Assembly: GCA_028276205.1 (NCBI GenBank)
Contig: JAPYWU010000084.1
Location: 1 to 6,484, forward strand
DNA from: Dictyoglomaceae bacterium
GTDB lineage: Bacteria > Dictyoglomota > Dictyoglomia > Dictyoglomales > Dictyoglomaceae
Length of the DNA: 6,484 bases
Reading direction: 5' to 3'
Both the position numbers and the translations under genes were made by a program. This document shows positions 1 to 6,299 of this stretch, one piece after another; the first letter of the stretch is position 1, and each line of letters begins with the position of its first letter. The notes below the pieces were generated by a model that ran no database searches, had not been told where the DNA came from, and saw only the letters and a program-made list of their open reading frames with translations.

Positions 1-1
1 A

Positions 2-472
2 GACCCCTATGCCCATAGATATGAGCATTCCATAGAAGTTCAAATTCCCTTCTTACAATTTTTAAATCCCAATATAAGTATAGTTCCTATTACAATAGTA
101 GATTATAGGATTCCCATATTAAATGATTTGGGAATGGCCATTTATAAAGCCATATTAGAGACTAATGATCCAATTCTTGTTATTGCAAGTTCCGACTTTT
201 CTCATTATGAACCTGTGAATATAGCCAGAAAAAAAGATTTCTATGCTATAGAAGCTATTTTAAATTTGGATGAGGAAGAATTTATGAATCGAGTAAGAAG
301 AGAAGATATTAGTATTTGCGGGTCAGGTCCTATTTTTGTAACAATGATAGTAAGTAAATATTTAGGTGCCTCAAAGGGTATACTCATAGACTATAATACT
401 TCTGGAGATATTACAAAAGACTATTCAGAAGTAGTAGGATATGCAGGAATAGTTTTTCCAAAAGAACAGTGA
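2..472 (+). CDS. MEMO1 / AmmeMemoRadiSam system protein B family, 5'-truncated
   Basis: The frame is open from base 2, so this is the last 156 residues of a gene that begins upstream. Fragment residues 8-19 read EHSIEVQIPFLQ, a hallmark of the MEMO1 family, whose fold resembles class III extradiol (LigB-type) dioxygenases. Further family signatures are SSDFSHY (Asp65, His68) and ICGSGPIF (Cys106). With His9 they match the His/Asp/His/Cys metal-pocket residues known from human MEMO1; the first conserved His would lie upstream. The biochemical role of bacterial members is unsettled. They often occur with an AMMECR1-like protein and a radical SAM protein, neither of which is visible here. A TTG at 128 could be taken as a start, but conserved sequence runs well upstream of it. 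The stop codon overlaps the pth start (GTGA, 469-472), which suggests co-translation. Family assignment is firm; function is not. Confidence 0.9.
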   Translation, partial: DPYAHRYEHSIEVQIPFLQFLNPNISIVPITIVDYRIPILNDLGMAIYKAILETNDPILVIASSDFSHYEPVNIARKKDFYAIEAILNLDEEEFMNRVRREDISICGSGPIFVTMIVSKYLGASKGILIDYNTSGDITKDYSEVVGYAGIVFPKEQ

Positions 473-1047
473 ATAGGTTAGGAATTATTGGATTAGGAAA
501 TCCAGGAAAAGAATATGCAAATACACGCCATAATGTTGGTTTTATGGTGGTAGATTATCTACACGATTATTTATCTTTTAATAAATGGGAAAAAATAGGA
601 TTAAATTTTGTTTCAGAAGGCTTTATAGAATCATTTAAAATATACCTTGTTAAACCTCAAACCTATATGAATCTTAGCGGTAAGGGAGTAAAAAATTTCC
701 TGGATAATTATAATCTTGAATCCCAAGAAATTTTAATAGTACAAGATGATTTAGACCTTAATTTAGGATCCGTCAGAATTAGATTTAATGGAAAGGACGG
801 AGGACATAATGGAATAAAATCCATTATACAGGAACTTCAAACTTCTAATTTTTATCGCTTAAGAATTGGTATAGGAAAACCAATAGACAAATCTGAAACA
901 ATAAATTACGTATTAGGAGAGTTTACAGAAGAAGAATGGAAAATCTTATCTAAAGTGATAAATAAAACACCTGAAATAATTAATACCATTTTAAAGGAGG
1001 GATGGGATAAGGCTCAGAATCTTTATAATAGAAAATGGCTCTTTTAG
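469..1047 (+). CDS. pth: Peptidyl-tRNA hydrolase
   Basis: Cytosolic esterase that cleaves peptidyl-tRNAs dropped by stalled ribosomes and so recycles tRNA. At 192 residues it has the usual length of bacterial Pth. Conserved blocks appear in order: GLGNPG (8-13, Asn11), NTRHNVGF (18-25, with catalytic His21, equivalent to E. coli His20), KPQTYMNLSG (62-71, Asn68), QDDLDL (92-97, Asp93), GGHNG (111-115, His113 and Asn114) and RLRIGIGKP (about 130-138). All known active-site and tRNA-contact residues are present. The GTG start is the only sensible one because the protein must begin just before the GLGNPG strand. It overlaps the preceding stop by four bases and has only a weak purine-rich stretch upstream, so coupled translation is likely. 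The 3' end overlaps mfd by 13 bases. The orthologue in Bacillus subtilis is spoVC, which also lies just upstream of mfd. Confidence 0.97.
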   Translation: MNRLGIIGLGNPGKEYANTRHNVGFMVVDYLHDYLSFNKWEKIGLNFVSEGFIESFKIYLVKPQTYMNLSGKGVKNFLDNYNLESQEILIVQDDLDLNLGSVRIRFNGKDGGHNGIKSIIQELQTSNFYRLRIGIGKPIDKSETINYVLGEFTEEEWKILSKVINKTPEIINTILKEGWDKAQNLYNRKWLF

Positions 1048-4000
1048 AAAAATTTATTAAAAGTAAAGAATTTAATAAACTAAAGTATCTCATCAATGAA
1101 GGACAAAACTTAAAAATTTTTGGAATATATAAAGGCATATATCCTATCCTATTTGAATCTTTGCTTAAACTTGAAAGATCCATTCTTTGGATTACCAATA
1201 ATGATGAAAATTTAACCTTATGGGAAGAATTAAAAAATGAGATTGAGATTTTAAAAATTTTTCCTTCTTATGTTCATTTACCATATGAAAAACCTTTAAG
1301 GTCTGTACAAAAAGAAGGAAAAAGATTAGATGTTCTTACTGATCTTTTATTAAATCCAAATTATACAGTTATAACCTCTTTAAAATCTCTAATCTATCCA
1401 TTACCCTCAAAAGATAAACTCTCTAACAATTTCTTAGTCTTAGAGGTAGGTAAAGAGATAGAAAGAAATCTCTTAGAAAAATTTCTTCAAAAAAATCAAT
1501 ACGAGAAGAATATTCAAGTAGAGAAAATAGGAGAATATAGTGTTAGAGGGGGAATTTTTGATATCTTTCCCTCCTCTTCCGAATATCCTATACGAATAGA
1601 GTTTTTTGGAGATGAAATAACATCAATAAGATTTTTCAGTATAGAAAATAGAAGATCTATAAAAAATTTAACAAAATTTATTTTAACCCCCTTATATGAG
1701 CTTGATAAAAATTTAGATGAAGAAAAATATTTTTGGAAAAATAACGAAGAAATAAACTATATTTTTTCATTTTTATCGTCTAAGACATTGATTGTATTTG
1801 AAAATTTGAGAGAAAGTTTAGCTCTCTTAGAAAAATGGGAAGAAAAGGGAAAAGAAAATTATAATAAAAGACTATTAAAGGAAAAATTACCCCCAAATCT
1901 TTTTCTTACAAAAGAAAGATTATTAGAGAATTTAGACAAATATCAATATATAGATCTTTACAATCCAAAAGCTGACATTAATTTTACCATCTATTCTCCC
2001 CCAACATTTAAGGGTACAGGAGAGTTTTTGGAAAAGACATTAAAAAGTTATAAAGAAGATGGCTGGGAAATTTATATTTCCTCGGAGCATGAAGATGTAT
2101 TAAAACTACGCTTAAAAAACATAGATTTGAAATATTTAAGAGGAGAAAAAATAAGAGAAGGTTTTTTATGGGAAGATGAAAAAATATTAGTACTAACAGA
2201 TTATGAAATTTTTGGAAAGAGAAGAAAAAGAAAAGTAATTAAAACAGAAAAAGGATTGAAACCTAAAGATTTATCATTATTAAAAGATGGAGATTATGTG
2301 GTACATGTTAATTATGGTATAGGCATATTTAGATGTCTTAAAAAACTCACAATAGAAGGAATTGAAAATGAATTCATAACCATAGAATATGCAGACCAAA
2401 GCTATTTATATGTACCTTTAGAAGAGATGCATCTTATTCAAAGGTATGTATCCTCTTCCCCAACTCCTCCTCAGATAAGCAAGCTCGGTACAAAACAATG
2501 GGAAGAAACTAAAAGAAAAGTCAAAGAATCAGCCAAAGAAATTGCTGAAGAATTGCTAAAAATATATGCTCAAAGGGAAATTTCTCAAGGTTTTGCCTTT
2601 TCTCCAGATAATTTTCTACAAAAAGAACTGGAAGCAAGCTTTCCCTATATTGAAACCGAAGATCAAATTAAAGCTCTAAATGAAATAAAAAAGGATATGG
2701 AATCGAACAAACCTATGGAAAGAGTACTTATTGGAGATGTTGGATTTGGAAAAACAGAGCTTGCTTTAAGGGCAAGTTTTAAAGCAGTATTGGACGGTAA
2801 ACAGGTGGCTATACTTGTACCTACCACTATTTTGGCGTTTCAACATTGGAGAGTTTTTAAAGAAAGACTTGAAGTTTTTCCTGTAAATATTGAGATTTTA
2901 AGTAGATTAAAACCAAAATCAGAGCAAAAAAGAATTTTAGAAAAAATTAAAAAGGGCGAAATAGATATTATTATAGGAACCCATAGAATTCTTCAAAAGG
3001 ATGTACAATTTAGAGATTTAGGACTTATTATAGTAGATGAAGAACAAAGATTTGGAGTATTGCAAAAAGAACATTTTAAAAAGAAATACCCAAATGTAGA
3101 CATTCTATATCTTTCTGCAACTCCTATTCCCCGCACCCTTTCTATGATTCTTTCAGGAATAAGGCAATTTTCCATTTTAGAAACACCACCTGAGAATCGA
3201 CTCCCTATACAAACCTTCGTATTAGAATATAATCCACAAATTATCCAAGAAGGCATAAGAAGAGAATTAGAAAGAGGCGGTCAAGTATATTATGTTTGTA
3301 ACGATATTTCAAAACTTGAAAAAATAAGAGAATTTCTTACTCAATTAGTACCAGAAGCTTCTTATGGTATTATTCATGGTCAAATGGATGATGAAGAGAT
3401 TACAGAAATTATGAATGATTTTTACAATAGGAAAATAGATGTACTTATAGCCACCACAATAATAGAATCAGGTATAGATGTACCTAATGCAAATACACTT
3501 TTTGTAGAAAATGCAGAACACATGGGACTTGCCCAGTTATATCAACTAAGGGGTCGTATTGGACGATCAGATAGACAAGCTTATGCTTATTTTCTCCATG
3601 CTCCAATAAAAAAACTATCTGAAGAAAGTATAAAAAGATTAGAAGCATTAAAAGAATTTTCAAGTTTAGGATCTGGCTTAAGGCTTGCCTTACGTGATTT
3701 AGAGATAAGAGGAGCAGGTAAAATATTAGGTAAAGAACAACATGGACATATTGATTCGGTAGGATTCTACCTTTACCTACAACTTTTAGAAGAGGCAATC
3801 AAAGAATTAAAGGCACAAGAAAAAGAAGAGAAAGAAAAAAACTGTAAGATAATTCATCCTTTCTCTATTTCTATCCCAGAAGATTATATAACCTCAAGCA
3901 GTGACCGAATCTACTATTACCAGAAACTTGCCCATTTAAAATCTCTTTCAGAATTAGATGATATTAAAAAGGAGATGGAAGATATCTATGGACCAATTCC

Positions 4001-4205
4001 AGAAAGTTTAAATCATCTCTTTTTGTTTTCTAAAATAAAATTCCTGGCAGAAAATATGAATATTGAAAAAATTGAAATCTCTAAAAAATTGAAATTACAC
4101 TACAAAGATGGAAAAAATAAAGAGCTTTCTCTTCCTGAAGGTACAACCACCAAGAAGCTTGAATTTATTTATAATTTTCTAAAAGATCTCTCCAATATAA
4201 GATAA
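1035..4205 (+). CDS. mfd: Transcription-repair coupling factor Mfd
   Basis: ATP-driven DNA translocase that displaces RNA polymerase stalled at lesions and recruits UvrA. Approximate layout of the 1056 residues: UvrB-like module about 1-335 (YSVRGGIFDIFP at 168-179, RIEFFGDEI at 187-195), a short D3 at 340-400, CarD-like RNA polymerase interaction domain at 410-475 (GDYVVHVNYGIGIF), linker helix about 485-515, helicase lobe 1 with Walker A GDVGFGKTE (567-575), DEEQRFG (668-674) and SATPIPRTL (694-702), helicase lobe 2 with TTIIESGIDVPNANT (807-821) and QLYQLRGRIGRS (834-845), TRG motif around 878-920, and the C-terminal D7 domain about 935-1056. All ATPase motifs are intact. It is somewhat shorter than E. 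coli Mfd (1148), mainly in the N-terminal half. ATG 1035 is the first start after an in-frame TAG at 1029-1031; it lacks a well-spaced Shine-Dalgarno and overlaps pth by 13 bases. Confidence 0.98.
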   Translation: MALLEKFIKSKEFNKLKYLINEGQNLKIFGIYKGIYPILFESLLKLERSILWITNNDENLTLWEELKNEIEILKIFPSYVHLPYEKPLRSVQKEGKRLDVLTDLLLNPNYTVITSLKSLIYPLPSKDKLSNNFLVLEVGKEIERNLLEKFLQKNQYEKNIQVEKIGEYSVRGGIFDIFPSSSEYPIRIEFFGDEITSIRFFSIENRRSIKNLTKFILTPLYELDKNLDEEKYFWKNNEEINYIFSFLSSKTLIVFENLRESLALLEKWEEKGKENYNKRLLKEKLPPNLFLTKERLLENLDKYQYIDLYNPKADINFTIYSPPTFKGTGEFLEKTLKSYKEDGWEIYISSEHEDVLKLRLKNIDLKYLRGEKIREGFLWEDEKILVLTDYEIFGKRRKRKVIKTEKGLKPKDLSLLKDGDYVVHVNYGIGIFRCLKKLTIEGIENEFITIEYADQSYLYVPLEEMHLIQRYVSSSPTPPQISKLGTKQWEETKRKVKESAKEIAEELLKIYAQREISQGFAFSPDNFLQKELEASFPYIETEDQIKALNEIKKDMESNKPMERVLIGDVGFGKTELALRASFKAVLDGKQVAILVPTTILAFQHWRVFKERLEVFPVNIEILSRLKPKSEQKRILEKIKKGEIDIIIGTHRILQKDVQFRDLGLIIVDEEQRFGVLQKEHFKKKYPNVDILYLSATPIPRTLSMILSGIRQFSILETPPENRLPIQTFVLEYNPQIIQEGIRRELERGGQVYYVCNDISKLEKIREFLTQLVPEASYGIIHGQMDDEEITEIMNDFYNRKIDVLIATTIIESGIDVPNANTLFVENAEHMGLAQLYQLRGRIGRSDRQAYAYFLHAPIKKLSEESIKRLEALKEFSSLGSGLRLALRDLEIRGAGKILGKEQHGHIDSVGFYLYLQLLEEAIKELKAQEKEEKEKNCKIIHPFSISIPEDYITSSSDRIYYYQKLAHLKSLSELDDIKKEMEDIYGPIPESLNHLFLFSKIKFLAENMNIEKIEISKKLKLHYKDGKNKELSLPEGTTTKKLEFIYNFLKDLSNIR

Positions 4206-4210
4206 AATTA

Positions 4211-4219
4211 TGATATAAT
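4211..4219 (+). promoter_or_regulatory. Candidate extended -10 promoter for the PPIase gene
   Basis: TGATATAAT is a perfect extended -10 (TGnTATAAT) with the hexamer at 4214-4219, six bases after the mfd stop codon. No good -35 is visible 16-18 bases upstream, but extended -10 promoters can do without one. Transcription would start near 4226, giving a leader of about 45 bases. It would let the PPIase gene be expressed independently of the pth-mfd transcript. AT-rich DNA produces such matches by chance, so this is moderate evidence. Confidence 0.5.
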
Positions 4220-4220
4220 C

Positions 4221-4233
4221 GCAATCAGATTGC
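4221..4233 (+). repeat. Inverted repeat at the predicted transcription start
   Basis: GCAAT-CAG-ATTGC is a perfect inverted repeat with 5-base arms and a 3-base spacer, just after the -10 hexamer and across the predicted start near 4226. It could be an operator or, if transcribed whole, a small 5' hairpin. The stem is short and is followed by A-rich rather than T-rich sequence, so it does not look like an intrinsic terminator for mfd on the + strand. Confidence 0.4.
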
Positions 4234-4257
4234 TTATAAAAAATCTTTACAGGATAT

Positions 4258-4264
4258 GAGGTGA
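4258..4264 (+). promoter_or_regulatory. Ribosome binding site of the PPIase gene
   Basis: GAGGTGA is complementary to the 16S rRNA 3' end and ends six bases before the ATG at 4271, which is near-ideal spacing. It fixes the start codon of the PPIase gene. Confidence 0.85.
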
Positions 4265-4270
4265 ACAGCA

Positions 4271-5338
4271 ATGAAGAGTAACAGTATTCTAAAAATCGTA
4301 TTTCTTGTTTTTATTGTTCTTTTTGTATTAGGCAGTGCTTTTGTGGCCTTTGTTTATCATCAGATGAAAAACTACCCCGTAATCAAAGTAAACAATATCC
4401 CCATAAGCAGACAAGAATACAAAGACAGATTAAATTTTATGAAAACCCAATATGCAGTACTATACAACATAGATTTTACTACTACTGATGGACAAAAACT
4501 CTTAGGTAAGGTAAAAGAAGAGACCATAAAAGATTTAGCCCGTTGGAAGATACTACAAGAAGAAGCTAAAAAAAGAGGGATTAGTGTCTCTAACCAAGAA
4601 GTAGAACAAAGATTAAAAGAAATAGAAAAGGAATTTCCAAGTACCCTTCAATTTGAGATGGCTCTTGCCCAATATGGTTTAGATAGAAATACATTTAAAG
4701 AGGAATTAAAGAAAAATCTTCTTTATAGAAAATTGATGGACGAAATTGGTAAGGATGAAAAAGTTTCAGAGGATGAAATTAAAAAATATTATAATGAAAA
4801 CATAAAACTCTTTGAGCATCCCAAAGAATATAAAGTCCACTTAATACTTGTAAAGGACGAGAAAAAAGCAAACCAAATATATAACGATTTAGTAAATAAC
4901 AAGATAACTTTCACTGAAGCAGCTAAAAAATATTCTGAGGACACAACCACAAAGGACAAGGGTGGAGAATTAGGATTTATTACAGAAGGAACCTTACCTG
5001 AAGAAGTAGAAAAAGTAACTATAAAACTTCCAATAAATCAAATAAGTAAACCTATTAAAACAAAAGATGGTTATTATATTACTAAGGTTTCAGAAATTAA
5101 AGAGGCTTATACTACTCCCTATTTCCAAGCAAAAGCAGAAATCGAAGAAAAGCTTCTTACTGATAAAAGAGGCAAAGTCATGAACAAATGGTTAGAAGAC
5201 CAACTAAATAAAGCAAAAATTGAAAAAGATTTTTCAGACAAGGATATCTGGATGAGAATATGGAGAAAGCTAATAGAGATACAACAACTTTTCTATAGAA
5301 AAGAGGCAAAGACACCTCTTCCAAAAACAGATGAGTAG
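4271..5338 (+). CDS. Membrane-anchored parvulin-type peptidyl-prolyl isomerase (SurA/PrsA-like)
   Basis: Predicted extracytoplasmic folding factor that catalyses prolyl cis-trans isomerisation in exported proteins. The 355 residues start with a short basic tail and one hydrophobic segment (about 8-29), a signal peptide or more likely an uncleaved anchor. The protein contains no cysteine, so it is not a lipoprotein like Bacillus PrsA. Residues about 36-185 form a helical SurA-N-like chaperone region (VIKVNNIPISRQEY, then WKILQEEAKKRGISVSNQEV). Residues about 186-275 are the parvulin (rotamase) domain: EYKVHLILVKDE, FTEAAKKYSEDTTTKDKGG, ELGFITEGTLPEEVEK and the closing KTKDGYYITKV. A C-terminal helix (about 285-315) probably packs on the chaperone region. 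Residues 322-355 form an extra tail with two Trp and many basic residues. The start is set by GAGGTGA with a six-base spacer. A PPIase between mfd and mazG is a familiar clostridial arrangement. Class is clear; substrates are unknown. Confidence 0.92.
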   Translation: MKSNSILKIVFLVFIVLFVLGSAFVAFVYHQMKNYPVIKVNNIPISRQEYKDRLNFMKTQYAVLYNIDFTTTDGQKLLGKVKEETIKDLARWKILQEEAKKRGISVSNQEVEQRLKEIEKEFPSTLQFEMALAQYGLDRNTFKEELKKNLLYRKLMDEIGKDEKVSEDEIKKYYNENIKLFEHPKEYKVHLILVKDEKKANQIYNDLVNNKITFTEAAKKYSEDTTTKDKGGELGFITEGTLPEEVEKVTIKLPINQISKPIKTKDGYYITKVSEIKEAYTTPYFQAKAEIEEKLLTDKRGKVMNKWLEDQLNKAKIEKDFSDKDIWMRIWRKLIEIQQLFYRKEAKTPLPKTDE

Positions 5339-5414
5339 GATTTTTGTAGATTTATAGAACGTAGGAAAAATCTTATTTAGAAATATACAAGATAGAAAAA
5401 TTTAGCTTGAATAC
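5339..5414. other. AT-rich intergenic segment downstream of the PPIase gene
   Basis: No coding potential is visible. A weak AT-only inverted repeat (5336-5345 with 5366-5375, ten pairs including one G-T, 20-base loop) begins at the PPIase stop codon. It has no GC core and only a few T residues follow, so I do not call it a terminator. A run of seven T at 5419-5425 lies beyond a poor CAAG...CTTG pairing (5388-5391 with 5414-5417). Transcription may end here, but no convincing intrinsic terminator can be pointed to. Confidence 0.4.
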
Positions 5415-5442
5415 TTGCTTTTTTTCAAGTTGGTGCTATAAT
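5415..5442 (+). promoter_or_regulatory. Promoter for mazG (-35-like plus extended -10)
   Basis: TATAAT at 5437-5442 is preceded by TG one base upstream (TGCTATAAT), a perfect extended -10. TTGCTT at 5415-5420 gives a half-matching -35 with a 16-base spacer. The predicted start is near 5449, so mazG would have a leader of about 30 bases before ATG 5480. This is the best promoter in the window by hexamer, extension and spacing together. Confidence 0.65.
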
Positions 5443-5479
5443 CTTAGTGAAAATCAAATTTTTACAGATAAGAAGAAAG

Positions 5480-6259
5480 ATGATGGATAGAAAAGAAGAT
5501 TTATGTAAAGAATTTATAGAATTGTACAATGTTGTTGAGAGGGTAAGAAAAGAATGCCCATGGGATCAAAAACAAACCCCTCAGACATTGATTCCTTATC
5601 TATTAGAGGAGACCTACGAATTGATTGAAGGATTAGAAGAAAATAATTCTGAGAAGATAAAAGAAGAGTTAGGAGATGTATTACTCCATATTCTTATGCA
5701 GAGTGTCATGGGAGAGGAAGAAAAAAAATTTAGTTTTGCAGAAGTGTGTAAAAATTTAAGAACCAAGTTAATAACAAGACATCCTCATGTTTTTGGAAAT
5801 GTGGAAGTTGATGGGGTAAAAGATATTTTAACAAACTGGGAAACAATCAAAAGTCAAGAGAAGGAAGAGAAAGGTATATTAAGTGGTGTACCATTGAACA
5901 TGCCATCTCTTTTATCTGCCTTTAGAATTCAAGAAAAGGCTTCTCATGTGGGATTTGATTGGGAAAGACCTGAAGATATATTACCAAAACTAAAAGAGGA
6001 ATTTAAAGAATTAGAAGAAGCAATAACTAACAAGAATAGAGAAAAAATAGAAGAAGAAATTGGAGATATACTTTTTACTATAGTAAATATATCCCGTCAT
6101 CTAAACATAGAACCTGAAGAAGCTTTACGCAAAACTAACAAGAAATTTATTAAAAGATTTGAGTTTATAGAGAAAAAGATAAAAGAATTAGGAAAAGATT
6201 GGAAAAATCTTACCTTAAAAGAATTAGATGAACTTTGGGAACTTTCGAAAACTTCATAG
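5480..6259 (+). CDS. mazG: Nucleoside triphosphate pyrophosphohydrolase MazG (two-domain)
   Basis: Cytosolic enzyme that hydrolyses NTPs and dNTPs to monophosphates and pyrophosphate; in E. coli it also affects ppGpp levels. From ATG 5480 it has 259 residues, close to E. coli MazG (263). It has the tandem all-alpha layout. Domain 1 contains CPWDQKQT (26-33), the metal-binding EETYE (43-47) and EELGD (62-66), then RHPHVFG (100-106). Domain 2 contains VGFDW (157-161), EEFKE (173-177) and EEIGD (192-196), then the C-terminal KKFIKRF signature (221-227). Both EExxE...ExxD sets are intact. A GTG at 5447 would add 11 residues, but it lies at or before the predicted transcription start and the extra MKIKFLQIRRK is not family-like. 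ATG 5480 or the adjacent ATG 5483, behind the purine-rich AAGAAGAAAG, is preferred. It probably has its own promoter. Confidence 0.95.
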   Translation: MMDRKEDLCKEFIELYNVVERVRKECPWDQKQTPQTLIPYLLEETYELIEGLEENNSEKIKEELGDVLLHILMQSVMGEEEKKFSFAEVCKNLRTKLITRHPHVFGNVEVDGVKDILTNWETIKSQEKEEKGILSGVPLNMPSLLSAFRIQEKASHVGFDWERPEDILPKLKEEFKELEEAITNKNREKIEEEIGDILFTIVNISRHLNIEPEEALRKTNKKFIKRFEFIEKKIKELGKDWKNLTLKELDELWELSKTS

Positions 6260-6275
6260 ATTTATGATATAAATC
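6259..6275 (+). repeat. Palindrome covering the -10 of the HU gene promoter
   Basis: GATTTAT-GAT-ATAAATC is a perfect inverted repeat with 7-base arms and a 3-base spacer. It begins on the last base of the mazG stop codon and contains the candidate HU -10 element. Its core TTATGATATAA (6262-6272) recurs at 4208-4218 upstream of the PPIase gene. It could be an operator, but part of the symmetry follows automatically from an extended -10 of the form TATGATATAA. Confidence 0.4.
6265..6273 (+). promoter_or_regulatory. Candidate extended -10 promoter for the HU gene
   Basis: TGATATAAA matches the extended -10 pattern TGnTATAAT with one mismatch. A poor -35-like TTCGAA lies at 6244-6249 with an 18-base spacer. 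The start would be near 6280, giving a leader of about 20 bases that consists almost entirely of the ribosome binding site. HU genes are usually strongly expressed, so a dedicated promoter here is plausible. Confidence 0.45.
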
Positions 6276-6280
6276 CATTA

Positions 6281-6293
6281 AGAAAGGGGGTGA
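6281..6293 (+). promoter_or_regulatory. Very strong ribosome binding site of the HU gene
   Basis: AGAAAGGGGGTGA matches the extended complement of the usual 16S rRNA tail (AGAAAGGAGGTGA) at 12 of 13 bases. The one difference still allows a G-U pair. It ends six bases before ATG 6300. This is the longest Shine-Dalgarno match in the window, fits an abundant DNA-binding protein and fixes the start codon. Confidence 0.85.
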
Positions 6294-6299
6294 ATAAGG

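Noticed and set aside
128..472. A complete short gene starting at TTG 128
   Set aside because: The same frame is open back to base 2 and contains the MEMO-family motif EHSIEVQIPFLQ upstream, so this is an internal codon of a truncated larger gene.
1024..1029. TATAAT just before mfd as a promoter
   Set aside because: No TG extension and no -35 at 16-18 bases, and it lies within pth coding sequence; expected by chance in AT-rich DNA.
980..1198. Minus-strand frame of 72 codons
   Set aside because: It lies opposite the pth/mfd junction, matches no family I recognise, and the + strand there encodes conserved proteins.
2993..3256. Minus-strand frame of 87 codons
   Set aside because: Opposite the Mfd helicase motifs; an antisense shadow with no recognisable domain.
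3484..3798. Minus-strand frame of 104 codons, hydrophobic in part
   Set aside because: Opposite the Mfd helicase lobe 2 and TRG region. Its hydrophobic look comes from the complement of Lys/Glu-rich codons.
5301..5320. AAGAGG...CCTCTT hairpin as a terminator
   Set aside because: It lies inside the PPIase coding region and has no T run after it on the + strand. The T-rich side is on the minus strand, where there is no gene to terminate.
5406..5429. CTTGAA...TTCAAG inverted repeat as a terminator
   Set aside because: The T run (5419-5425) is in the loop rather than after the stem, and the region is better explained as the -35/spacer of the mazG promoter.
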